Of a DNA stretch of 64,000 nt, positions 34,348 to 42,969 are shown in pieces; the first letter of the stretch is position 1; each line of letters starts with the position of its first letter. Source of the DNA: Streptomyces griseus subsp. griseus (lineage in GTDB: Bacteria > Actinomycetota > Actinomycetes > Streptomycetales > Streptomycetaceae). The position numbers and the translations under genes were made by a program. The stretch spans positions 62,001 through 126,000 of the forward strand of contig NZ_JOJE01000013.1 of NCBI RefSeq assembly GCF_000720255.1, given 5' to 3'. The notes under the pieces are model-generated. The model worked only from the letters and a program-made list of their open reading frames with translations. It ran no database searches and was not told where the DNA came from.

Positions 34348-36972
34348 GTGACCGAGAACGCTCAGCAGCAGCCACCAGCGCCCGACACCGAACTGCCGAC
34401 CCAGTACGCGCCGGCCGACGTAGAGGGGCCGCTGTACGAGCGCTGGGTGGAGCGGGGTTACTTCGAGGCGGACGAGAAGAGCGACAAGCCGCCCTACACC
34501 ATCGTCATCCCGCCGCCGAACGTCACCGGCAGCCTGCACCTCGGCCACGCCTTCGAGCACACACTCATCGACGCCCTGACCCGCCGCAAGCGGATGCAGG
34601 GCTACGAGACGCTGTGGCAGCCCGGCATGGACCACGCCGGCATCGCCACCCAGAACGTCGTCGAGCGCGAGCTCGGCAAGGAGGGCAAGTCCCGCCACGA
34701 CCTGGGCCGTGAGACGTTCGTCGAGCGGGTCTGGCAGTGGAAGGGCGAGTCCGGCGGGCAGATCTCCGGCCAGATGCGCCGCCTCGGCGACGGCGTCGCC
34801 TGGTCGCGCGAGCGCTTCACCATGGACGAGGGCCTCTCCCAGGCCGTCCAGACCATCTTCAAGCGGCTCTACGACGACGAGCTGATCTACCGCGCCGAGC
34901 GCATCATCAACTGGTGTCCGCGCTGCCTGACCGCCATCTCGGACATCGAGGTGGAGTACCAGGACGACGACGGCGAGCTCGTCTCCATCAAGTACGGCGA
35001 GGGCGACGAGACGCTCGTCGTCGCCACCACCCGCGCCGAGACCATGCTCGGTGACACGGCCGTCGCCGTTCATCCCGAGGACGAGCGGTACAGGCACCTG
35101 GTCGGCAAGCTCATCAAGCTGCCGCTGACCGACCGTTCCATCCCGGTCGTCGCCGACGAGCACGTCGACCCCGAGTTCGGCACCGGCGCCGTCAAGGTCA
35201 CCCCGGCCCACGACCCGAACGACTTCGAGATCGGCCAGCGCCACGACCTGCCGTCCCTCACCGTCATGGACGAGCACGCGGTCATCACCGCCCACGGCCC
35301 CTTCCAGGGCCTGGACCGGCTCGAAGCCCGTTCCGCCATCGTCGCGGCGCTGCGCGCCGAGGGCCGGATCGTGGCCGAGAAGCGGCCGTACGTCCACAGC
35401 GTCGGCCACTGCTCGCGCTGCAAGACCACCATCGAGCCGCGCCTGTCCATGCAGTGGTGGGTCAAGGTCGGCCCACTGGCGAAGGCGGCCGGTGATGCCG
35501 TCCGCGACGGACGCGTCAAGATCCACCCGCAGGAGATGGAGAAGCGGTACTTCGACTGGGTCGACAACCTCCACGACTGGTGCATCTCGCGGCAGTTGTG
35601 GTGGGGCCACCGCATCCCCGTCTGGTACGGCCCGAACGGTGAGGTCGTCTGCGTCGGACCCGACGAGGAGCCGCCCACCGGCGAGGGCTGGCGTCAGGAC
35701 ACCGACGTCCTCGACACCTGGTTCTCCTCCGGCCTGTGGCCCTTCTCCACGCTCGGCTGGCCCGAACAGACCGCGTCGCTCGCGAAGTTCTACCCGAACT
35801 CCGTCCTGGTCACCGGCTACGACATCCTCTTCTTCTGGGTCGCCCGGATGATGATGTTCGGCCTGTACGCGATGGACGGCACCCCGCCGTTCCACACCAT
35901 CGCCCTGCACGGCATGGTCCGCGACCAGTTCGGCAAGAAGATGTCGAAGTCCTTCGGCAACGCGGTCAACCCGCTGGACTGGATGGACAAGTACGGCTCC
36001 GACGCGCTGCGCTTCACCCTCGCGCGCGGCGCCAACCCCGGCGTCGACGTCCCGATCGGCGAGGACTGGGTCCAGGGCTCCCGCAACTTCGCCAACAAGA
36101 TCTGGAACGCGACCCGCTTCGCGCTGATGAACGGCGCGACGATCGAGGGCCCGCTGCCGGACGCGTCGGCGATGTCCGCCACGGACCGCTGGATCCTCTC
36201 CCGCCTCAACTCCGTCGTGGCCGAAGTCGACGCGTTCTACGAGGACTACCAGTTCGCCAAGCTGTCCGACGCGCTGTTCCACTTCGCGTGGGACGAGGTC
36301 TTCGACTGGTACGTCGAGCTGTCCAAGACCACGTTCCAGGCGGGCGGCGAGGCGGCCGAGGTCTCCAAGCGGGTCCTGGGCGAGGTCCTCGACGTCACGC
36401 TGAAGCTGCTGCACCCGGTGGTCCCGTTCGTCACGGAGACGCTGTGGACGACGCTGACCGGCGGCGAGTCGGTCGTCATCGCCGAGTGGCCCGCCGACAG
36501 TGGCTTCCGGGACGCTGCCGCCGAGCGGGAGATCGAGACGCTCCAGTCCGTCATCACCGAGGTCCGCCGCTTCCGCGCCGATCAGGGCCTCCAGCCCGGC
36601 CAGCGGGTTCCGGCCCGTCTGGAGCTGGACGGCACGGCGCTCGCCCCGCACGAGGCGGCCATCCGGCAGCTGCTGCGCCTCCAGCCCGAGGGCGAGGGCT
36701 TCTCCGCGACGGCGACCCTGCCGGTCGCCGGGGCCACGGTCGCGCTGGACCTCTCCGGCACGATCGACGTCGCCGCGGAGCGCAAGCGGCTGGCGAAGGA
36801 CCTCGCGGCCGCGGAGAAGGAGAAGGCGCAGGCCACGGCGAAGCTGGGCAACGAGGCGTTCCTGGCGAAGGCTCCGGAGAACGTGGTGGACAAGATCCGC
36901 GGACGGCTCGCCAAGGCGGACGAGGACATCACCCGGATCCTGGCACAGCTGGAGCGGTTGCCTGAGGCGTAA
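34348..36972 (+). CDS. valS: Valyl-tRNA synthetase
   Basis: 874 residues, class I. The HIGH motif is SLHLGHA near residue 62-68 and KMSKS lies near 532-536 ([11 protein letters not shown]). The editing domain between them has the [15 protein letters not shown] block (~230). A C-terminal coiled coil (~800-870, [20 protein letters not shown]) fits the ValRS tRNA-binding arm. It charges tRNA-Val and edits Thr. GTG start at 34348 looks leaderless (TAAACT 6 nt ahead). Terminator-like hairpin after the gene. Confidence 0.97.
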   Translation: MTENAQQQPPAPDTELPTQYAPADVEGPLYERWVERGYFEADEKSDKPPYTIVIPPPNVTGSLHLGHAFEHTLIDALTRRKRMQGYETLWQPGMDHAGIATQNVVERELGKEGKSRHDLGRETFVERVWQWKGESGGQISGQMRRLGDGVAWSRERFTMDEGLSQAVQTIFKRLYDDELIYRAERIINWCPRCLTAISDIEVEYQDDDGELVSIKYGEGDETLVVATTRAETMLGDTAVAVHPEDERYRHLVGKLIKLPLTDRSIPVVADEHVDPEFGTGAVKVTPAHDPNDFEIGQRHDLPSLTVMDEHAVITAHGPFQGLDRLEARSAIVAALRAEGRIVAEKRPYVHSVGHCSRCKTTIEPRLSMQWWVKVGPLAKAAGDAVRDGRVKIHPQEMEKRYFDWVDNLHDWCISRQLWWGHRIPVWYGPNGEVVCVGPDEEPPTGEGWRQDTDVLDTWFSSGLWPFSTLGWPEQTASLAKFYPNSVLVTGYDILFFWVARMMMFGLYAMDGTPPFHTIALHGMVRDQFGKKMSKSFGNAVNPLDWMDKYGSDALRFTLARGANPGVDVPIGEDWVQGSRNFANKIWNATRFALMNGATIEGPLPDASAMSATDRWILSRLNSVVAEVDAFYEDYQFAKLSDALFHFAWDEVFDWYVELSKTTFQAGGEAAEVSKRVLGEVLDVTLKLLHPVVPFVTETLWTTLTGGESVVIAEWPADSGFRDAAAEREIETLQSVITEVRRFRADQGLQPGQRVPARLELDGTALAPHEAAIRQLLRLQPEGEGFSATATLPVAGATVALDLSGTIDVAAERKRLAKDLAAAEKEKAQATAKLGNEAFLAKAPENVVDKIRGRLAKADEDITRILAQLERLPEA

Positions 36973-36990
36973 GCGTCCGTACATCGGTGA

Positions 36991-37022
36991 AGGTCCCGGA
37001 GCTGTGTGAGGTTCCGGGGCCT
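36991..37022 (+). terminator. Probable terminator of valS
   Basis: Ten-bp stem with one G-U pair (36991-37000 with 37013-37022) and a 12-nt loop, followed by TTT, between valS and the folC promoter. Confidence 0.6.
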
Positions 37023-37074
37023 TTGCGCGCTGAGGGGGGGTGTGCCCGCAGCCACGCCGATGGCGGGGGCTCCG

Positions 37075-37080
37075 TAGACT
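37075..37080 (+). promoter_or_regulatory. -10 hexamer of a leaderless folC promoter
   Basis: TAGACT ends exactly 6 nt before the folC GTG. Same layout as valS. Confidence 0.6.
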
Positions 37081-37086
37081 GGCCCC

Positions 37087-38610
37087 GTGAGCGAGCTCCC
37101 CCCGAACGGCAACCCCGACGACCAGCCCGACGCCCTCGACTCCTTCGAAGAGATCATCGCGGCCGAAACCGACCGCGACCCCGATCTCGCGGTGATCGAG
37201 GCCGGCAGCCGCACCCTGCGCACCCAGGGCGGCCCGCCGCAGGCCGACGTGCCGGCGCGTCCGGCCGACCCCGAGGTCGACAAGGCCCTGCGCGAGGTCG
37301 AGGCGGACCTGGCCACGCGCTGGGGCGAGACCAAGCTGGAACCGTCCGTCAGCCGCATCGCCGCGTTGATGGACGTCCTGGGCGAGCCGCAGCGGTCGTA
37401 CCCCTCGATCCACATCACCGGCACCAACGGCAAGACCTCCACCGCCCGCATGATCGAGGCCCTGCTCGGCGCCTTCGAGCTGCGCACCGGGCGGTACACC
37501 TCCCCGCACGTGCAGTCCATCACCGAGCGGATCAGCCTCGACGGGGCGCCGATCTCCGCCGAGCGCTTCGTCGAGACGTACGAGGACATCAAGCCGTACG
37601 TGGAGATGGTGGACGGGCAGCAGGAGTACCGGCTGTCCTTCTTCGAGGTGCTGACCGGTATGGCCTACGCCGCCTTCGCCGACGCGCCGGTCGACGTGGC
37701 CGTCGTCGAGGTCGGCATGGGCGGCAGCTGGGACGCCACCAACGTGATCGACGGGGACGTCGCCGTGGTGACGCCGATCGACCTCGACCACACGGACCGG
37801 CTCGGTGAGACGCACGCCGAGATCGCCCTTGAGAAGGCCGGCATCGTCAAGCAGGACGCGACCGTGATCCTGGCGCAGCAGCCGGTGGACGCGGCTCAGG
37901 TGATGCTGAAGAAGGCCGTGGAGGTCGACGCCACCGTGGCCCGCGAGGGTCTGGAGTTCGGGGTCGTCGCGCGGCAGGTCGCCGTGGGCGGGCAGCTGCT
38001 GACCCTGCGCGGTCTGGGCGGCGAGTACACCGAGGTGTACCTGCCGCTGCACGGCGCGTACCAGGCGCACAACGCGGCCGTGGCGCTCGCCGCGGTGGAG
38101 GCGTTCTTCGGCGTGGGCTCCCAGCGGCCCGAGCCGCTCGACATCGACACGGTCCGCAAGGCCTTCGCGGCGGTGTCGTCGCCGGGGCGGATGGAAGTCG
38201 TACGCCGGTCCCCGACCGTGGTCCTGGACGCGGCCCACAATCCGGCGGGCGCGGCCGCGACGGCGGAGGCGGTCGGCGAGGCGTTCGACTTCAGCCGGCT
38301 GATCGGGGTCGTCGGCGCGAGCGGTGACAAGAACGTACGGGGGCTCCTCGAGGCCTTCGAGCCGATCTTCGCGGAGGTCGTCGTCACCCAGAACTCCAGT
38401 CACCGCGCGATGAACGCGGACGAGCTGGCCGCGATCGCCGTGGAGGTGTTCGGCGAGGAGCGCGTGCAGGTGGAGCCGCGGCTGCCGGACGCCCTGGAGG
38501 CGGCGATCACGCTGGCCGAGGAGGAGGGCGAGTTCGCCGGCGGCGGCGTTCTGGTCACCGGGTCCGTCATCACCGTCGGCGAGGCCCGACTGCTGCTCGG
38601 GAAGGGCTGA
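37087..38610 (+). CDS. folC: Folylpolyglutamate synthase/dihydrofolate synthase
   Basis: 507 residues. The ATP loop reads ITGTNGKTSTARMIEALL near 112-130. The folate-binding region RYTSPHVQSITERI, the omega loop, and the Mur-ligase-like C-terminal domain (VVLDAAHNPAGAAATAEA) are present. It adds Glu residues to folates and may also make dihydrofolate. The first ~75 residues are acidic and not part of the enzyme core. GTG at 37087 looks leaderless. DUF4233 follows after 9 bp, then ndk, probably one unit. Confidence 0.95.
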   Translation: MSELPPNGNPDDQPDALDSFEEIIAAETDRDPDLAVIEAGSRTLRTQGGPPQADVPARPADPEVDKALREVEADLATRWGETKLEPSVSRIAALMDVLGEPQRSYPSIHITGTNGKTSTARMIEALLGAFELRTGRYTSPHVQSITERISLDGAPISAERFVETYEDIKPYVEMVDGQQEYRLSFFEVLTGMAYAAFADAPVDVAVVEVGMGGSWDATNVIDGDVAVVTPIDLDHTDRLGETHAEIALEKAGIVKQDATVILAQQPVDAAQVMLKKAVEVDATVAREGLEFGVVARQVAVGGQLLTLRGLGGEYTEVYLPLHGAYQAHNAAVALAAVEAFFGVGSQRPEPLDIDTVRKAFAAVSSPGRMEVVRRSPTVVLDAAHNPAGAAATAEAVGEAFDFSRLIGVVGASGDKNVRGLLEAFEPIFAEVVVTQNSSHRAMNADELAAIAVEVFGEERVQVEPRLPDALEAAITLAEEEGEFAGGGVLVTGSVITVGEARLLLGKG

Positions 38611-38619
38611 GTCCTCACC

Positions 38620-38976
38620 ATGCGTACGCTCTGTTCCTCGACCCTCATCGGTGAGTTCTTCGTCATCGGGTTCGCCGGGCTGGTCGCGATGAAGGACCCC
38701 GACCTGTCCACCTCCACGGTGTGGACGGTGTGCGGGATCGCGATGTTCCTGAGCCTGGTGCTGTGCGGTCTGGTGACCCGGCCGGGCGGTGTCGTCCTCG
38801 GTTGGGCCCTTCAGATCGCGCTGATCGCGTCCGGGTTCGTGGTGCCGGCGATGTTCTTCCTCGGGGTGGTGTTCGCGGCGCTGTGGTGGGCGTCGGTGCA
38901 CTTCGGGCGCAAGGTCGACGAGGCGAAGGCGAGATTCGCGGCCCAGGCGGGATCCTCCGGGGCTGACGCTGCGTAA
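38620..38976 (+). CDS. DUF4233 membrane protein
   Basis: 118 residues with four predicted helices (LIGEFFVIGFAGLVAM, VWTVCGIAMFLSLVLCGL, VVLGWALQIALIASGFVV, FFLGVVFAALWWASVHFG). Matches the small DUF4233 family that sits between folC and ndk in Actinobacteria. Function unknown. Starts 9 bp after folC, so it is in the same operon. Confidence 0.85.
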   Translation: MRTLCSSTLIGEFFVIGFAGLVAMKDPDLSTSTVWTVCGIAMFLSLVLCGLVTRPGGVVLGWALQIALIASGFVVPAMFFLGVVFAALWWASVHFGRKVDEAKARFAAQAGSSGADAA

Positions 38977-39027
38977 CAACCGGGTAATCTCATCACCCGC
39001 ACCAGCTTTGACTCCGAAGGAGCCCTC

Positions 39028-39441
39028 GTGACCCAGCGCACCCTCGTCCTGCTCAAGCCCGACGCCGTCCGTCGCGGCCTGACCGGCGAGATCATCAGCC
39101 GTATCGAGCGCAAGGCCGGCTGGCAGATCACCGCGTTGGAGCTGCGCACGCTGGACCAGGAGACCCTGGAGCAGCACTACGGCGAGCACCAGGGCAAGCC
39201 GTTCTACGAGCCGCTGGTCGAGTTCATGTCGTCCGGCCCCGTCGTCGCCCTGATCGTCGAGGGCGAGCGGGTCATCGAGGGCGTCCGCGCCCTGGCCGGC
39301 CCGACCGACCCGATCGCCGCCGCGCCCGGCTCCATCCGCGGCGACTTCGGCGTCATCGTCCGCGAGAACCTCATCCACGCCTCCGACTCGGAGGAGTCCG
39401 CCGACCGCGAGGTCAAGCTCTTCTTCCCCGGCCACGCGTAG
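39028..39441 (+). CDS. ndk: Nucleoside diphosphate kinase
   Basis: 137 residues, the usual size. [18 protein letters not shown] at the start, phospho-accepting His117 in NLIHASDS, and a terminal KLFFPGHA region near the Kpn-type loop. It transfers phosphate between nucleoside tri- and diphosphates. GTG follows GAAGGAG. Third gene after folC and DUF4233. Confidence 0.97.
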   Translation: MTQRTLVLLKPDAVRRGLTGEIISRIERKAGWQITALELRTLDQETLEQHYGEHQGKPFYEPLVEFMSSGPVVALIVEGERVIEGVRALAGPTDPIAAAPGSIRGDFGVIVRENLIHASDSEESADREVKLFFPGHA

Positions 39442-40014
39442 CCCCTCCGGGGGTCCGACGGAATCGGGTGGGTGCAGTCGGGCCGGCCCGGCCGGGTGGA
39501 CGTGGTCCGGCGGTCGGCCCGGCTCAGGCAGTGTCGTTCGGGGCGCGTCGGTCGGCGTGACGAGTGAGCCTCGCGTGAGACGGCGCGCCCGGCGGTGGTC
39601 CGTTCGGGTCCGTCCGCGTGTCGCGCGGTCCCCGGTCCGTCCCTTGCCCCGGCCCACGACTTGCCTCCGGCCCACCTCCTGGCCAAGCCACCCCGCGGCA
39701 GCGGCCCGCGGCGAAAATTCCGAGGATTTTTCTGATAGACCGTCAGCTCGCCCCACTCACCGACCTGGGACGGCCGTACGTTTTCGGCCGTCCCTCGGCA
39801 TATGCCGTGGCGATCGGGGGAACGTGTGCCCCCTATGGACTGTCTCCACAAGCGAGGCGGCTCCGCATCTGCTGACAATGGCGAAGACCCTCGCGCAGTG
39901 TTCGTGCAGGCGCGTTTACGATGGAAGCCTTCACGTCACAGCACCCACCTTCGCCGACCTGAAAAGCCCTCAAAAGCTCGTGGGAAGGCCAGACGAATCC
40001 TGATGGGGAACTCA
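39442..40014. other. 570-bp leader region upstream of mreB with hairpins
   Basis: No gene is supported. It holds a 10-bp perfect hairpin (39767-39776 with 39785-39794, loop ending TTTT), probably terminating ndk transcription, and a 12-bp perfect palindrome CGGCATATGCCG (39796-39807). The A/T-richer part (39700-40014) likely contains mreB promoters, which in Streptomyces are developmentally controlled. Confidence 0.55.
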
Positions 40015-41034
40015 ATGTCGTTCATCGGCCGTGACATGGCTGTCGACCTCGGGACCGCCAACACGCTGGTGTACGTCAGGGGTCGCGGGATCGTACTCAA
40101 CGAGCCGTCCGTCGTCGCGATCAACACCAACACCGGTGGCATCCTCGCGGTCGGCGCCGAAGCCAAGAAGATGATCGGGCGGACCCCTGGCAACATCGTC
40201 GCCGTGCGTCCGCTCAAGGACGGTGTCATCGCCGACTTCGAAATCACCGAGCGGATGCTCCGCTACTTCATCCTGAAGATCCACAAGCGGAGGTACCTCG
40301 CCCGGCCCCGGGTCGTCGTCTGTGTGCCGTCCGGCATCACCGGCGTCGAGCGCCGTGCCGTCATCGAGGCGTCGACCCAGGCCGGCGCCCGCCAGGTGCA
40401 CATCATCGAGGAGCCCATGGCCGCGGCCATCGGCTCCGGCCTGCCGGTCCACGAGGCCACGGGCAACATGGTGGTGGACATCGGCGGCGGCACCACGGAG
40501 GTCGCGGTCATCTCCCTCGGCGGCATCGTCACCGCCCAGTCCATCCGCGTGGCGGGCGACGAGTTGGACAGCTCGATCATCCAGCACATCAAGAAGGAGT
40601 ACAGCCTTCTTCTGGGCGAGCGGACGGCCGAGCAGATCAAGATCACCATTGGTTCGGCGTACGACCTCGACTCCGACGAGCACACCGAAATCCGCGGCCG
40701 GGACCTCGTCTCCGGGCTGCCCAAGACCGTTGTCATCTCGGCCGCCGAAGTACGCAAGGCGATCGAGGAACCCGTCAACGCCATCGTGGACGCGGTCAAG
40801 ACGACCCTCGACAAGTGCCCGCCGGAGCTGTCCGGCGACATCATGGACCGCGGAATCGTTCTGACGGGCGGTGGGGCCCTGCTGCGCGGGCTCGACGAAC
40901 GGCTGCGCCGCGAGACCGGCATGCCCATCCACATCGCCGAGGACCCGCTGGACAGCGTGGCGCTCGGTTCGGGCAAGTGTGTCGAGGAATTCGAGGCGCT
41001 CCAGCAGGTCCTGGACGCCGCGCCGCGCCGATGA
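40015..41034 (+). CDS. mreB: Rod-shape/actin-like protein MreB
   Basis: 339 residues. Actin-fold ATPase blocks: [15 protein letters not shown] (phosphate 1), [19 protein letters not shown] (phosphate 2) and [18 protein letters not shown] (adenosine). It forms membrane-bound filaments; in Streptomyces it works in spore-wall assembly with MreC, MreD, PBP2 and the RodA-like Sfr rather than in hyphal growth. ATG at 40015 has GGGGAA 5-6 nt ahead; an in-frame ATG at 40003 (MGNSMSF...) is an alternative with no good ribosome site. First gene of the mre cluster. Confidence 0.95.
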   Translation: MSFIGRDMAVDLGTANTLVYVRGRGIVLNEPSVVAINTNTGGILAVGAEAKKMIGRTPGNIVAVRPLKDGVIADFEITERMLRYFILKIHKRRYLARPRVVVCVPSGITGVERRAVIEASTQAGARQVHIIEEPMAAAIGSGLPVHEATGNMVVDIGGGTTEVAVISLGGIVTAQSIRVAGDELDSSIIQHIKKEYSLLLGERTAEQIKITIGSAYDLDSDEHTEIRGRDLVSGLPKTVVISAAEVRKAIEEPVNAIVDAVKTTLDKCPPELSGDIMDRGIVLTGGGALLRGLDERLRRETGMPIHIAEDPLDSVALGSGKCVEEFEALQQVLDAAPRR

Positions 41035-41049
41035 CGCGACTCCTCGATT

Positions 41050-41083
41050 CCGCCGTACGAGATGATCTCCTCTCGTGCGGCGG
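41050..41083 (+). promoter_or_regulatory. Hairpin between mreB and mreC
   Basis: Thirteen-bp stem with a single G-U pair (41050-41062 with 41071-41083) and an 8-nt loop. Placed 16 bp after mreB and 93 bp before mreC. It may reduce read-through or set a separate dosage for mreB. Confidence 0.5.
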
Positions 41084-41175
41084 ATCGTTGATATCGAGGC
41101 ATAAGCTCACCCACAAACGCCTGTACGTTCCAAACACCCCGCACATTCCTAGAGGGAAGGGCACGGCCGCCGCAC

Positions 41176-42123
41176 GTGAGGGACACACGAGAGAGCCGGC
41201 TGCTCCTGGTGCTGCTGATCGCCATCGCGTTCGCACTGATCACGGTGGACATCCGCGGCGGGGAAGACTCCCCGGTCGACGGTGCCCGCCAGGCCGCGGC
41301 CGCGGTCTTCGGTCCGATCGAGAACGGGGTGTCGTCGGCGGTCGATCCCGTCGGCAACGCGGTCTCCGCCGTACGCGACTCGGGTGAGCGCCACGACCGG
41401 CTCGCCGTCCTGGAGAAGGAAAACGCGGCCCTCAAGGCGAGACTCGGCAGCGACGACCGCAACCGCAGCCGGCTCACGCAGCTCGACAAGTTGCTGAAGA
41501 CCGCCGGCGCCGGCCAGTACGGCATCAAGGGCGCCGAGGTCATCGCGATAGGAGCGGCGCAGGGCTTCTCCTGGACCATCACCATCGACGTCGGCGCGAA
41601 CGACGGCATCAAGCGCGACATGACCGTCCTCAACGGAGACGGACTGGTGGGCCGCGTGACCACCGTGGGACCGAACACCGCCACCGTCCTCCTCGCCAGC
41701 GACCCGGACTTCACCGTCGGCACCCGCATGGAATCCACCGACGAACTCGGCTTCGCCTCCGGACAGGGCGACCAGCCGCTGCGCGTCGAACTCCTCAACG
41801 GCAAGGCGGACGTCAAGAAGGGCGACCGGCTCGTCACCTTCGGCTCGCAGGCCGACAAGCCGTTCGTGCCGGGCGTCCCCGTCGGCGTCGTCTCCCGCGT
41901 CGACCCCTCCGGCGGCGGCCTGACCCGCACCCTCTACGTCACCCCGTACGCCGCCTTCACCAAACTCGACATCGTCGGGGTCGTCGTCCAGGCCCCGAAG
42001 AAGGATCCGCGCGACACCGTGCTGCCGGCCAAGCCCAAGCCGACCCCCACGCCGACGGTCACCGTCACGGTCACCCCGTCCGCGAGCGCGCCCGCCGACG
42101 GCCAGTTCGAGCAAGAGCAGTAG
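41176..42123 (+). CDS. mreC: Cell-shape protein MreC
   Basis: 315 residues. One N-terminal helix (LLLVLLIAIAFALITV), a coiled coil (HDRLAVLEKENAALKARLG), then the beta-rich MreC core with AQGFSWTITIDVGANDGI and VLASDPDFTVGTRM. A Thr/Pro-rich tail (TPTPTVTVTVT) extends past the core. It links MreB to PBP2/RodA outside the membrane. GTG start; a GAGGGAAGGG run lies somewhat far upstream. mreD follows after 13 bp. Confidence 0.95.
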   Translation: MRDTRESRLLLVLLIAIAFALITVDIRGGEDSPVDGARQAAAAVFGPIENGVSSAVDPVGNAVSAVRDSGERHDRLAVLEKENAALKARLGSDDRNRSRLTQLDKLLKTAGAGQYGIKGAEVIAIGAAQGFSWTITIDVGANDGIKRDMTVLNGDGLVGRVTTVGPNTATVLLASDPDFTVGTRMESTDELGFASGQGDQPLRVELLNGKADVKKGDRLVTFGSQADKPFVPGVPVGVVSRVDPSGGGLTRTLYVTPYAAFTKLDIVGVVVQAPKKDPRDTVLPAKPKPTPTPTVTVTVTPSASAPADGQFEQEQ

Positions 42124-42136
42124 GAGCTGATTTCCC

Positions 42137-42808
42137 GTGCGCGTCAACCGGATCCTGCTGTCCACCTCGCTGGTCGTCGTGGCCCTGGTGCTCCAGGTGT
42201 GCGTCCTCGCCCGCCTCCATCTACCCGGCGCCGTCCCCGACATACTGCTGCTCACCGTCCTGGGCCTGGCCATGGTCTACGGCCATGTCGGCGGCGCCCT
42301 CATCGGCTTCGGCGCGGGTCTCCTCGCCGACCTCGCCCCGCCCGCCGACCACGCCGCAGGCCGCTACGCCCTGGTGCTGTGCGTCATCGGCTACCTCGCC
42401 GGTCTCATCAAGCCCGAGACCGGCCAGATCAAGTCGGCCACCGGCCCGATGGTCGTGGTGGTCGGCGCCGCCATCGGCTCCACCCTGCTCTACGCCGGGG
42501 TCGGCGCCCTCGTCGGCGACACCGCCGCCCGCCATGTGGGCCTGGGCAGCCTGCTGTTCACGGCCGCCGTCTACGACCTGCTGCTCGCCCCCTTCGTCGT
42601 CCCCGGCATCATGGCGCTGGCCCGGCGCGCCGACAACGACCCGCTCGCCGAGACCGGCTCCGCCGCCAAGGCCACCGACATCTCCTCGGGCTGGCTCTCC
42701 GGCGGCACCGGCCTGAAGATCGGCGGGCAGCGCACCGGACTGCGGGTGAAGGCCGCCCGGTCGAGGGTCGCCCGCGCGGGCCGCATCAAGGGGGTCAAGC
42801 GGCTGTGA
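42137..42808 (+). CDS. mreD: Rod shape-determining protein MreD
   Basis: 223 residues with about five helices and the MreD-type LPGAVPDILLLTVLGLAMVYG start, then a basic C-terminal tail of about 35 residues (RTGLRVKAARSRVARAGR). Integral membrane partner of MreC. GTG with GGAG ahead. Between mreC and the PBP2 gene. Confidence 0.92.
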   Translation: MRVNRILLSTSLVVVALVLQVCVLARLHLPGAVPDILLLTVLGLAMVYGHVGGALIGFGAGLLADLAPPADHAAGRYALVLCVIGYLAGLIKPETGQIKSATGPMVVVVGAAIGSTLLYAGVGALVGDTAARHVGLGSLLFTAAVYDLLLAPFVVPGIMALARRADNDPLAETGSAAKATDISSGWLSGGTGLKIGGQRTGLRVKAARSRVARAGRIKGVKRL

Positions 42809-42969
42809 GCGCGGGTGCTCGCGCGTGGAGCGCGCCAGTGGATGAGTTCACCCGAACGGGGAAGCTCCGGCGGAACGGAGCCTCACAGGCCGGTCGTTCA
42901 TCATGCGTACGGGCACACGCGTCCGTGCGTGCACACACGTTCGCGTACTGAGAGGGGGAGGCAGCCGCA

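Noticed and set aside
34243..39756. An 1837-codon open frame on the minus strand
   Set aside because: Antisense to valS, folC, the DUF4233 gene and ndk. Its translation is a Val/Gly/Arg/Asp-rich mirror of real codons, with no domains.
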